Source: Rubrivivax sp. (lineage in GTDB: Bacteria > Pseudomonadota > Gammaproteobacteria > Burkholderiales > Burkholderiaceae_C). From it: a stretch of DNA of 64,000 bases. The DNA lies in contig JAUXVE010000090.1 of the NCBI GenBank assembly GCA_030680415.1, positions 46,692-110,691 on the forward strand, given 5' to 3'. A model generated the notes under the pieces. The model did not search any database. It had not been told where the DNA came from and worked only from the letters and a program-made list of their open reading frames with translations. Positions 12,105 through 19,455 of the stretch are shown here, piece after piece. A program made the position numbers and the translations under genes. Each line of letters begins with the position of its first letter. The first letter of the stretch is position 1.

Positions 12105-12210
12105 GCTCCCTCTCCCTCTGGGAGAGGGTGGGGGTGAGGGCCCGCGAAACACCACTGTGCCCGGCGCAGCCCCTCACCCCAGCCCTCTCCCCGGAGGGGA
12201 GAGGGAGCAA
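12105..12210. repeat. REP-like inverted repeat pair
   Basis: TGCTCCCTCTCC...GGGAGAGGGTGGGGGTGAGGG (12105-12140) faces its inverted relative CCCCTCACCCC...GGGGAGAGGGAGC (12170-12210), so the whole block can form one large imperfect hairpin as well as two small ones. The motifs are those of the 1886-2198 cluster. It fills the gap between moaE and the flavin reductase gene. Confidence 0.8.
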
Positions 12211-12241
12211 ATGCAGATGTGGCCGAAGGACTCTCACCTTC

Positions 12242-12712
12242 TCACGCGTTGTTGGCCTGGATGCCCCAGCGCGCCAGCGCGGCGTCGTCGGCCACCCGCG
12301 CGTCGACCCAGCGCGCGCCCTCGGGCGTGGTCTCCTTCTTCCAGAACGGCGCCTGCGTCTTCAGGTAGTCCATCAGGAACTCGCAGGCCTGGAAGGCCTG
12401 GCCGCGGTGCGCCGAGCTCACCGCCACGAGCACGATCTGGTCGCCGGGCCGCAGCACTCCGATACGGTGCACGACGCGGGCGGCGCGGATGTCGAAGCGC
12501 TGCTGCGCCTCGTCGATCATGGCTTCGATGGCGCGTTCGGTCATGCCCGGGTAGTGCTCCAGCTCCATGCTGCTGACCGCGCTGCCGTCGTTGCGGTCGC
12601 GCACGGTGCCGATGAAGGTGGCGACCGCGCCGACCCCGGCGTCGCCCGCGCGCAAAGCCGCGACCTCGGCCGCGAGGTCGAAGTCGGCGCTCTGGATCGA
12701 GACCCGGCTCAC
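12242..12712 (-). CDS. moaE: Molybdopterin synthase catalytic subunit
   Basis: 156 residues. Together with MoaD converts cyclic pyranopterin monophosphate to molybdopterin. Features are FDLAAEVAAL, FIGTVRDRN, LEHYPGM, HRIGVLRPGDQIVLVAVSSAHRGQAF, and FWKKE with the catalytic lysine. The GTG giving MSRVSIQSADFD fits the family N-terminus; a TTG at 12721, overlapping the moaD stop as TTGA, would add three residues and is also possible. It is last in a minus-strand run with moeA and moaD. A repeat hairpin follows about 30 bases downstream. Confidence 0.95.
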   Translation of the reverse strand: MSRVSIQSADFDLAAEVAALRAGDAGVGAVATFIGTVRDRNDGSAVSSMELEHYPGMTERAIEAMIDEAQQRFDIRAARVVHRIGVLRPGDQIVLVAVSSAHRGQAFQACEFLMDYLKTQAPFWKKETTPEGARWVDARVADDAALARWGIQANNA

Positions 12713-12717
12713 GATGC

Positions 12718-12969
12718 TCAACCGCCGGTCACCGGCGGGAAGAACGCGACTTCAACGCCGTCACGCAGGACCGCGGTTTCGTCGCTCATGGCCTGGTCCA
12801 GCGCACAGCGCACGGCGCGGCCGCGCGCCAGCACCTCGGCGTGACGGCCACCGCGGGCCAGCAAGGCGTCGCGCAATGCACCCAGCGTGCTGCCTTCGGG
12901 CACCTCCACCCTCTCGGCCGCCCCGAGCGCTTCGCGCAGCGAAGCGAAGTAGCGCAGCTGGACCTTCAT
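12718..12969 (-). CDS. moaD: Molybdopterin synthase sulfur carrier subunit
   Basis: 83 residues with the ubiquitin-like fold sequence (KVQLRYFASLREALG) and the essential C-terminal Gly-Gly (PPVTGG) that is adenylated and thiocarboxylated before sulfur transfer to MoaE. The ATG overlaps the moeA stop as ATGA, and the stop lies next to or within the moaE start, so the three genes are coupled. The size is normal for the family. Confidence 0.95.
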   Translation of the reverse strand: MKVQLRYFASLREALGAAERVEVPEGSTLGALRDALLARGGRHAEVLARGRAVRCALDQAMSDETAVLRDGVEVAFFPPVTGG

Positions 12970-14216
12970 CGCGAGATCAACTCCGCCAGTGACACGAACT
13001 GCACCGTATCGCCACGCCCGATGGCCTGGTCCGGCGGGTTGTCCACCAGACCGTCGGCCCACACCGCCGAGGTCAGCACACCCGAGCTCTGGTTGGGATA
13101 AAGGTCCAGTCCGCCGCCGGCGTTGACGCGCACGCGCAGGAACTCCCGCCGCCGGTCCGGGCGCGGCCAGTCGAAGTCGGCACGCAGGGTCAGCCCGACC
13201 GGCAACGCCGCCGGCGCGCCCTGCAGGACACGCAGCACGGTGCTCACGCACAGCAGGTAGGTGACGAAGCTCGACACCGGGTTGCCCGGCAGGCCCAGCA
13301 GCAGCGCCGCCGTTCCGTCGGCGCGGCGGATCTCGCCGAAGGCCAGCGGCTTGCCGGGCTTGATGGCGATCTGCCACTGCTCGAGCCGCCCTTCGGCCTG
13401 CGCCGCGGGCTTGAGGTGGTCTTCCTCGCCGACCGAGACGCCGCCGCTGGTGACGATGAGGTCGTTCGCCGCCGCGGCCTCGCGCAGCGCCATGCGCGTG
13501 GCGTCCAGCCGGTCGGGCACGATGCCGAGGTCGGTGACCTCGCAGCCCGCGGCCTGCAGCAGGCCGCGCAGCATGTAGCGGTTGGAGTTGTAGATGGCCC
13601 CCGGGCGCAGCGGCTGGCCCGGCATCATCAGCTCGTCGCCGGTGGAAAACAGCGCCGCGCGCGGGCGCCGCACCACCGGCAGCAGTGCCGCGCCGACCGA
13701 TGCCGCCAGGCCCAGCGCCTGCGGTGTCAGTCGCGCGCCGCGGTGCAGCACCGCGCTGCCCAGGCGCACGTCTTCACCGCGGCGGCGGATCCACTGGCCA
13801 TGCTGCGGCACGACGTCGACGCGCACGCTGCCCAGGCCGTCACCCGGCAGCGGCTCGCACTGCTCCTGCATGACGATGGCGTCGGCTCCCGCCGGCACCT
13901 GGCCGCCGGTGAAGATGCGTGCCGCCGTGCCCGGCCGCAGGGCCAGCCCGGGCACGCCGGCCGGGATGCGTTGCGACACCGGCAGCACGGTGCCGGCAGC
14001 CGGCACACTGGCCGCGTGCAGCGCATAGCCGTCCATCGCCGAGTTGTCCGCGGGCGGCACATCCAGCGCCGACAGCACTTCGGCCGCCAGCACGCGCCCC
14101 AGCGCGTCGAAAGTGGACACCGACTCGGTCCGGCGCAGGGCGTGCGGCGCGGCGCCCGCCGCCAGGCGCGCCAGCGCTTCGTCCAGGCTCAACAGCACAC
14201 GCGTATCGGCGTTCAT
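12966..14216 (-). CDS. moeA: Molybdopterin molybdenumtransferase MoeA
   Basis: 416 residues. Inserts molybdate into adenylylated molybdopterin. Visible marks are PPADNSAMDGYAL near residue 60, RIFTGGQVPAGADAIVMQE, RRRGEDVR, FSTGDEL, YNSNRYML, TSGGVSVGEEDHLK, KPGKPLAFG and LGLPGNPVSSFVT. The ATG overlaps the thrC stop as ATGA. Molybdenum cofactor genes behind hom-thrC are an unusual partnership of function, although the order may simply be conserved in this lineage. The frame stays open far upstream inside thrC; that extension is not similar to anything. Confidence 0.95.
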   Translation of the reverse strand: MNADTRVLLSLDEALARLAAGAAPHALRRTESVSTFDALGRVLAAEVLSALDVPPADNSAMDGYALHAASVPAAGTVLPVSQRIPAGVPGLALRPGTAARIFTGGQVPAGADAIVMQEQCEPLPGDGLGSVRVDVVPQHGQWIRRRGEDVRLGSAVLHRGARLTPQALGLAASVGAALLPVVRRPRAALFSTGDELMMPGQPLRPGAIYNSNRYMLRGLLQAAGCEVTDLGIVPDRLDATRMALREAAAANDLIVTSGGVSVGEEDHLKPAAQAEGRLEQWQIAIKPGKPLAFGEIRRADGTAALLLGLPGNPVSSFVTYLLCVSTVLRVLQGAPAALPVGLTLRADFDWPRPDRRREFLRVRVNAGGGLDLYPNQSSGVLTSAVWADGLVDNPPDQAIGRGDTVQFVSLAELISR

Positions 14217-15709
14217 GAGCAGTTCGCTTCGATGTACCGCTTCACGGCGCCGGCATCGGCGGCCATCACGGTGTAGCGCTTGGGCAGCGCCTCGATGCCA
14301 CGCATCGCCGGCGGCGGCTCCGGGTCGACGCCCAGCGCCTCGCGGATGGTGGCCGCGAACTTGGCCGGCAGCGCCGTTTCCAGCACCATCATCGGCACGC
14401 CGGGCTGCAGGTGCTCGCGCGCCACCTTCAGGCCGTCGGCGGTGTGGGTGTCGATCATCGTGTGCGCATGCTGCCAGGTGTCGCGGATGGTCGCCAGCCG
14501 GTCGGCGTGGCTGCTGCTGCCGGAGACGAAGCCGAAGCCGCCAGGCGCGGTGGCCGGCGCGAACTCGGCCGCCGACAAGGTGAAGCCGCCGTCGCGCGCC
14601 AGCGTCGACGCGAACAGTTCGCGCGTGCGCGCCGCATCGCGGCCCAGCAGGTCGAAGACGAAGCGCTCGAAGTTGCTGGCCTTGCTGATGTCCATCGACG
14701 GGCTCGAGGTCTCGTGCGTCTCGGCGCTGCTGCGCACGCGGTAGGTGCCGGTGCGGAAGAACTCGTCGAGCACGTCGTTCTCGTTGGTCGCGAGCACCAG
14801 CCGCTCGATCGGCAGGCCCATCAAGCGCGCGACATGTCCTGCACAGATGTTGCCGAAGTTGCCGCTGGGCACGGTGAAGCTCACGCGCTCGCTGTTGGAC
14901 GGCGCCGCCGCCGGGCCGCCCCAAGGCGGCGCAGCCCCCTCGGGGGGTAGCGAGGCGGAGCCGAGCTTGGGGGCCCCCGATGTCGCAAGGAAGTAACCGG
15001 CGAAGTAATAGACGACCTGCGCCAGCAGCCGCGCCCAGTTGATCGAGTTGACGGTGCCAATGTGGTGCCGGCGCTTGAATTCGAGGTCGTTGCTGACCGC
15101 CTTGACGATGTCCTGGCAGTCGTCGAACACGCCCTCGACAGCGATGTTGTGGATGTTGGCGTCCTGCAGGCTGAACATCTGCGCCTGCTGGAAAGCGCTC
15201 ATGCGGCCGTGCGGGCTGAGCATGAAGACGCGCACGCCCTGCTTGCCGCGCATCGCGTATTCGGCAGCGCTGCCGGTGTCGCCCGAGGTGGCACCCAGGA
15301 TGTTGAGCTCTTCACCGCGGCGCGCCAGTTCGTATTCGAACAGCTTGCCCAGCAGCTGCATCGCGATGTCCTTGAAGGCCAGCGTCGGGCCGTTGGACAG
15401 CGCCTGCAGATACAGGCCTTCGCCGAGCGGCTTCAGCGGCGTGATCTGCGTGGTGCCGAAGATCTGCTCGGTGTAGGTGGCGTCGCACAGGCGCTTCAGG
15501 TCGGCGGCCGGGATGTCGTCGATGTACAGCGACAGGATCTCGAACGCCAGCTCGGCATAGGGCAGGCCGCGCCAGCGCGCCAGCGTGGCCGCGTCGACGC
15601 GCGGGTACGACGCCGGCAGGTACAGGCCGCCGTCGGGCGCCAGGCCTTCGAGCAGGATGTCGGAGAAGCCGCGCGGTGTCGTGTCGCCGCGGGTGCTGAT
15701 GTACCTCAA
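14213..15709 (-). CDS. thrC: Threonine synthase, with an in-frame repeat insertion
   Basis: 498 residues, slightly longer than the usual 470-480. PLP enzyme converting O-phosphohomoserine to threonine. Signatures are RYISTRGD at the N-terminus, PTLAFKDIAMQ with the PLP lysine, ILGATSGDTGSAAEYAMRG, NSINWARLLAQVVYYF and FTVPSGNFGN. Between YFAGYFLAT and ERVSFTVPSG about 28 extra residues rich in Ala, Gly and Pro are encoded by a palindromic repeat element. The start is a TTG overlapping the hom stop as TTGA. It lies in a coupled string with hom upstream and moeA downstream. Confidence 0.95.
   Translation of the reverse strand: MRYISTRGDTTPRGFSDILLEGLAPDGGLYLPASYPRVDAATLARWRGLPYAELAFEILSLYIDDIPAADLKRLCDATYTEQIFGTTQITPLKPLGEGLYLQALSNGPTLAFKDIAMQLLGKLFEYELARRGEELNILGATSGDTGSAAEYAMRGKQGVRVFMLSPHGRMSAFQQAQMFSLQDANIHNIAVEGVFDDCQDIVKAVSNDLEFKRRHHIGTVNSINWARLLAQVVYYFAGYFLATSGAPKLGSASLPPEGAAPPWGGPAAAPSNSERVSFTVPSGNFGNICAGHVARLMGLPIERLVLATNENDVLDEFFRTGTYRVRSSAETHETSSPSMDISKASNFERFVFDLLGRDAARTRELFASTLARDGGFTLSAAEFAPATAPGGFGFVSGSSSHADRLATIRDTWQHAHTMIDTHTADGLKVAREHLQPGVPMMVLETALPAKFAATIREALGVDPEPPPAMRGIEALPKRYTVMAADAGAVKRYIEANCS
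14900..14985. repeat. Palindromic GC-rich element inserted in frame within thrC
   Basis: The stretch contains nested hairpins: GCCGCC-CCAA-GGCGGC (14915-14930), CCCCCT-CGGGGGG (14935-14947) and the palindrome GGGGGCCCCC (14969-14978). On the minus strand it is read as about 28 extra amino acids of ThrC at a surface-loop position between two well conserved blocks. Shorter relatives lie at 17080-17118 and 22108-22130. Its length keeps the reading frame. Confidence 0.75.
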
Positions 15710-17043
15710 CTCAATTCTTCCTTGCGGATGCGAACGATCGGCGCCAGCACCGTCGGCAGGGCCTGCATCTGCGCCAGCGCCGCCTTCATGCGCCCTTCCA
15801 CGGTGTCGTGGGTCAGGATGATGAGGTCGGTCTGGCTTTCACCCTCGGCGACGGCCTTCGATCCATCGCCTTCGGCGCTGGGGCGCTGCAGCACGGCGTC
15901 GATGGAGATGTCGTTGTCCGCCAGGATGCCGGTGATGCGGGCCAGCACGCCGGCCTCGTCGGCAACCACCAGGCGCAGGTAGAAGGCAGTCACGACCTGG
16001 TCGATGGAGAGTATCGGCGTGTCCTGCAGCGAGCCCGGCTGGAAGGCCAGGTGCGGCACGCGGTGGTCGGGGTCGGCAGTGTGCAGCCGGGTGATGTCCA
16101 CCAGGTCGGCGATCACGGCGCTGGCGGTCGGCTCGGCGCCGGCGCCCTTGCCGTAGTACAGCGTGGTGCCGACGGCGTCGCCGTGCACGACGACGGCGTT
16201 CATCGCGCCTTCGACATTGGCGATCAGCCGGTCCTTGGGCACCAGCGTCGGATGCACGCGCAACTCGATGCCGTCCGGCCGGCGCTTGGTGATGCCCAGC
16301 AGCTTGATGCGGTAGCCCAGCTGCTCGGCATAGCGGATGTCCGCCGCCTGCAGCGCCGAGATGCCTTCGACATAGGCCTTGTCGAACTGCACCGGCACGC
16401 CGAAGGCGATGGCGCTCATGAGCGTGGCCTTGTGCGCGGCGTCCACACCTTGGACGTCGAAGGTCGGATCGGCTTCGGCGTAGCCCAGTGCCTGCGCCTG
16501 CTTCAGCACGACGCCGAAGTCCAGCCCCTTGGATCGCATCTCCGAGAGGATGAAATTGGTGGTGCCGTTGATGATGCCGGCGACCCACTCGATGCGGTTG
16601 GCCGTGAGCCCTTCGCGCAGCGCCTTGATGATGGGGATGCCGCCGGCCACCGCGGCTTCGAAGGCGACCATCACGCCGCGGTCACGGGCGGCGGCAAAGA
16701 TCTCGGTGCCGTGCACGGCCAGCAACGCCTTGTTGGCAGTGACGACGTGCTTGCCGGCGGCAAGGGCCTCCAGCACCAGCGTGCGCGCGATGCCGCAGCC
16801 GCCGATGAGCTCGACGACGATGTCGACGGCCGGGTTGGCGATGACCTGCCGGGCGTCGGCCACCACCTGCACCTGTTCGCCGACGATGGCGCGCGCACGT
16901 TCGGTGTCGAGGTCGGCGACCATCGTGATGGCGATGCCGCGCCCGGCACGGCGGCGGATCTCTTCCTGGTTGCGCTGCAAGACCCGGAAGGTGCCGCTGC
17001 CGACGGTGCCGATACCGAGCAGGCCGACCTGCATCGGGTTCAT
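15706..17043 (-). CDS. hom: Homoserine dehydrogenase
   Basis: 445 residues. Reduces aspartate semialdehyde to homoserine with NAD(P)H, leading to threonine and methionine. It has the Rossmann motif GLLGIGTVGSGTF, VTANKALLA, EAAVAGGIPIIK, GIINGTTNFIL, YAEADPTFDVQGVDAAHK with the catalytic region, GKGAGAEPTASAV, and a C-terminal ACT domain (about 360-440) expected to bind threonine for feedback inhibition. An Asp/Glu/Gly-rich loop near 405 interrupts the ACT domain. GGAGGA lies about 4 bases before the ATG. The stop overlaps the thrC TTG start. Confidence 0.96.
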   Translation of the reverse strand: MNPMQVGLLGIGTVGSGTFRVLQRNQEEIRRRAGRGIAITMVADLDTERARAIVGEQVQVVADARQVIANPAVDIVVELIGGCGIARTLVLEALAAGKHVVTANKALLAVHGTEIFAAARDRGVMVAFEAAVAGGIPIIKALREGLTANRIEWVAGIINGTTNFILSEMRSKGLDFGVVLKQAQALGYAEADPTFDVQGVDAAHKATLMSAIAFGVPVQFDKAYVEGISALQAADIRYAEQLGYRIKLLGITKRRPDGIELRVHPTLVPKDRLIANVEGAMNAVVVHGDAVGTTLYYGKGAGAEPTASAVIADLVDITRLHTADPDHRVPHLAFQPGSLQDTPILSIDQVVTAFYLRLVVADEAGVLARITGILADNDISIDAVLQRPSAEGDGSKAVAEGESQTDLIILTHDTVEGRMKAALAQMQALPTVLAPIVRIRKEELS

Positions 17044-17079
17044 GGCCTCCTCCGACGGGCCGTCTGTGCGGGGATCACG

Positions 17080-17118
17080 GCGCCCTCTGGGGGCCTCGGG
17101 CGGTGGCGAGCTTGGGAG
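17080..17118. repeat. Degenerate copy of the thrC-type palindromic element
   Basis: CGCCCTCTGGGGGCCTC followed by GGTGGCGAGCTTGGG resembles one half of the element inside thrC (CCCCCTCGGGGGG...GCGAGGCGGAGCCGAGCTTGGG). It lies in the 84-base gap between the aminotransferase gene and hom. Confidence 0.45.
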
Positions 17119-17127
17119 TGCATGTTC

Positions 17128-18354
17128 TCAGACAGAGTGGCGTTTGCGATAGTGCGACAGGAAACGATCGATGCGCCCGATGGCTTCCGTGAGGTCGTCG
17201 GAATTCGGCAGGAAGACGATGCGGAAGTGGTCGGGTGCGATCCAGTTGAAGCCGGTGCCCTGCACGATCAGCACCTTTTCCTCGGCCAGCAGCTCGTAGG
17301 CGAACTGCTGGTCGTCGGTGATCGGATACACCTTGGGGTCCAGGCGCGGAAACATGTACAACGCCGCCTTGGGCTTGACCACGCTGACGCCGGGAATCTG
17401 CGTCAGCAGCTCGTAGGCCAGGTCGCGCTGCCGGCACAGCCGGCCGCTGGGCGCCACCAGGTCCTTGATGCTCTGGTAGCCGCCGAGCGCGGTCTGGATC
17501 GCCAGTTGCCCGGGCGTGTTGGAGCACAGGCGCAGCGAGGCCAGCATGTTCAGGCCCTCGATGTAGTCGCGCGCATGCCGCTTCTCGCCCGAGACGATCA
17601 TCCAGCCGGCGCGGTAGCCGCACGAGCGGTAGTTCTTGCTCAGGCCGTTGAAGGTGATGAACAGCACGTCGTCGGCCAGGCTGGCCATGCTGGTGTGGGT
17701 GGCACCGTCGTACAGCGTCTTGTCGTAGATCTCGTCGGCGAACACCACCAGCTGGTGCTGGCGGGCGAGTTCGATGATCTGCAGCAGCACGCTGTCGGGG
17801 TACAGCGCGCCGGTCGGGTTGTTGGGGTTGCAGACGATGATGCCGCGCGTGCGCGGCGTGATCTTGCGCGCGATGTCGTCGATGTCGGGCAGCCAGCCGG
17901 CCTGTTCGTCGCAGACGTAGTGCACCGGCTTGCCGCCCGAGAGGCCCACCACCGCGGTGTAGAGCGGGAAGTCGGGCGCCGGCACCAGGATCTCGTCGCC
18001 GTCGTTGACGAGCGCGCTGATGCTCATCTGGATCAGCTCCGAGGCGCCGTTGCCCAGGTAGACGTCGTCCACCGTGACGCCGTGGATGTTCTTCTCCTGC
18101 GTGTAGTGCACCACCGCGCGGCGCGGCGCAAAAAGACCCTTGCTGTCGGTGTAGCCGGCCGCGTGCGGCAGGTTGCGGATCATGTCCTGCACGATCTCGT
18201 CGGGCGGCTCCAGGCCGAACGCGGCCACGTTGCCGATGTTCAGCTTGATGATGCGGTGGCCCTCGTCCTCCATCTGGCGCGCCTTGTCGAGCACGGGGCC
18301 GCGGATGTCGTAGGCCACGTTGGCGAGCTTGGTGGACTTGGCCACCGTCTTCAT
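17128..18354 (-). CDS. Alanine-type aminotransferase (AlaA/AlaT family)
   Basis: 408 residues, fold type I PLP aminotransferase. IKLNIGNVAAFG and AAGYTDSKGLF at the N-terminus, GNGASELIQM, CNPNNPTGALY, ADEIYDKTLYDG, and FNGLSKNYRSCGYRAGW with the PLP lysine (SKNY) are those of the AlaA/AlaT group, which transfers amino groups between glutamate and pyruvate. The ATG at 18354 is chosen over a TTG twelve bases upstream. It is the first gene of the minus-strand run leading into hom and thrC, an amino acid biosynthesis context. It is divergent from the Mth938-like gene. Confidence 0.9.
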   Translation of the reverse strand: MKTVAKSTKLANVAYDIRGPVLDKARQMEDEGHRIIKLNIGNVAAFGLEPPDEIVQDMIRNLPHAAGYTDSKGLFAPRRAVVHYTQEKNIHGVTVDDVYLGNGASELIQMSISALVNDGDEILVPAPDFPLYTAVVGLSGGKPVHYVCDEQAGWLPDIDDIARKITPRTRGIIVCNPNNPTGALYPDSVLLQIIELARQHQLVVFADEIYDKTLYDGATHTSMASLADDVLFITFNGLSKNYRSCGYRAGWMIVSGEKRHARDYIEGLNMLASLRLCSNTPGQLAIQTALGGYQSIKDLVAPSGRLCRQRDLAYELLTQIPGVSVVKPKAALYMFPRLDPKVYPITDDQQFAYELLAEEKVLIVQGTGFNWIAPDHFRIVFLPNSDDLTEAIGRIDRFLSHYRKRHSV

Positions 18355-18406
18355 TTCAGGCTTCAAGGAGAGGGCTCCGGCGCGAGGAACCTAGAATTAT
18401 CCACGC

Positions 18407-18814
18407 ATGAAGTTCCAGCCCGACACGCCCGAAGGCGTCAACGTGATCACACGCCATGAGCCCGGAAGGGTCTGGGTCGGCGCCACGGCCTTCGACCACA
18501 GCCTGCTGCTGCCCTGGAGCGGCGCCGTCGTGGCGTGGCCGGCGGCGGCCTTCGACGAGCTGGGTGCCGCGCACTTCGAGCGCGTGCTGGCGCTGGCCCC
18601 CGAGGTGGTGATCTTCGGCAGCGGCGCGCGGCTGCGTTTTCCGCCGCCGGCGTGGCTGCGCGCACTCATCGACGCCCGCATCGGCGTCGAGACCATGGAC
18701 ACCGCGGCCGCCTGCCGCACCTACAACGTGCTGGCCAGCGAACGGCGCGCGGTGGTGGCCGCTCTGCTCGTCGACAGCGGGCCGGAGGTGGCCGCGTCGG
18801 CGGAGACTTTATAA
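18407..18814 (+). CDS. Mth938-like domain protein (DUF498)
   Basis: 135 residues with the Mth938-like fold, related to the mitochondrial complex I assembly factor NDUFAF3. Conserved parts are MKFQPDTPEGVNVI, GRVWVGATAFDHSLLL, PEVVIFGSGARLRFP, and GVETMDTAAACRTYNVLASE. The bacterial function is not established. TAGAAT, a near-consensus -10 element, lies at 18392-18397 only 9 bases before the ATG, with no ribosome site in between, so the transcript may be leaderless. The stop codon overlaps the -10 box of the next gene. Confidence 0.85.
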   Translation: MKFQPDTPEGVNVITRHEPGRVWVGATAFDHSLLLPWSGAVVAWPAAAFDELGAAHFERVLALAPEVVIFGSGARLRFPPPAWLRALIDARIGVETMDTAAACRTYNVLASERRAVVAALLVDSGPEVAASAETL

Positions 18815-18815
18815 T
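18810..18815 (+). promoter_or_regulatory. Perfect -10 box (TATAAT) upstream of the peroxiredoxin gene
   Basis: TATAAT at 18810-18815 contains the TAA stop of the preceding gene and lies 48 bases before the peroxiredoxin ATG. No good -35 box is visible 17 bases upstream. In DNA this GC-rich a perfect TATAAT in this place is unlikely to be chance. Confidence 0.55.
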
Positions 18816-18863
18816 GTTCGATTGAGCCGGCTTCGGCATCCTGTGCAGTCCGAGACACAATCC

Positions 18864-19340
18864 ATGACGCCTGTTGTCAATAAAACTCTCCCGGAATTCG
18901 AAGCCCTGGCCACCGGCGGCGTGAAGTTCACACCGCAGTCGCTGTTGGGCAAGGCCGTGGTGCTGTACTTCTATCCCAAGGACAACACCCCCGGCTGCAC
19001 CACCGAGGCGATGCAGTTCCGCGACCAGCACAAGGACTTCGTCAAGGCTGGCGCAGTGGTCTTCGGCGTGTCGCGCGACAACATGGCATCGCACGACAAG
19101 TTCAAGGCCAACCTCGAGCTGCCGTTCGAGCTGATCGCCGACACCGAAGAGAAGCTCTGCCACATGTTCGGCGTCGTCAAGAACAAGATCATGTACGGCA
19201 AGAAGGTCAAGGGCATCGAACGCAGCACCTTCCTGATCGACGCCGAGGGCGTCATGCGTGCCGAATGGCGCGGCATCAAGGTCGCCGGCCATGTCGATGA
19301 AGTCCTCAAGGCGGTGAAGGCGCTGAAGAAGGGCGCCTGA
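18864..19340 (+). CDS. bcp: Thioredoxin-dependent peroxiredoxin, Bcp/PrxQ family
   Basis: 158 residues. Reduces hydrogen peroxide and organic hydroperoxides in the cytoplasm. The active-site region reads YFYPKDNTPGCTTEA, with the peroxidatic Cys in PGCT. In many Bcp proteins a resolving Cys follows five residues later; here that position is Met, so recycling must use another cysteine (one lies in KLCHMFG) or an external thiol. The start at MTPVVNKTLPEF fits the family. It is followed by a strong rho-independent terminator and has its own -10 box. Confidence 0.92.
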   Translation: MTPVVNKTLPEFEALATGGVKFTPQSLLGKAVVLYFYPKDNTPGCTTEAMQFRDQHKDFVKAGAVVFGVSRDNMASHDKFKANLELPFELIADTEEKLCHMFGVVKNKIMYGKKVKGIERSTFLIDAEGVMRAEWRGIKVAGHVDEVLKAVKALKKGA

Positions 19341-19398
19341 TCATCGCCGCGCTGCAACCCGGCGGCCGGCTGCGCACGGCCGCAACCCGCTCACCCGC

Positions 19399-19430
19399 AA
19401 AGCCGCACAGCTGCCTGTGCGGCTTTTCTT
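19399..19430 (+). terminator. Rho-independent terminator after bcp
   Basis: AAAGCCGCACAG (19399-19410), loop CTGC, then CTGTGCGGCTTT (19415-19426), a perfect 12-bp stem, followed by TCTT. It lies 58 bases after the peroxiredoxin stop and upstream of the PhoH-like gene. The A-run before the stem could let it work on both strands. Confidence 0.9.
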
Positions 19431-19455
19431 CTTCCCTTTGAAGCTCCACCGCACC

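Noticed and set aside
12966..14924. Apparent 652-residue MoeA with a long N-terminal extension
   Set aside because: The extension lies over thrC in another frame; MoeA similarity starts at the ATG at 14216 that overlaps the thrC stop.
15808..18459. Reading frame of 883 codons on the plus strand
   Set aside because: It lies antisense to hom and the aminotransferase, which are unmistakable; composition is that of a shadow frame.
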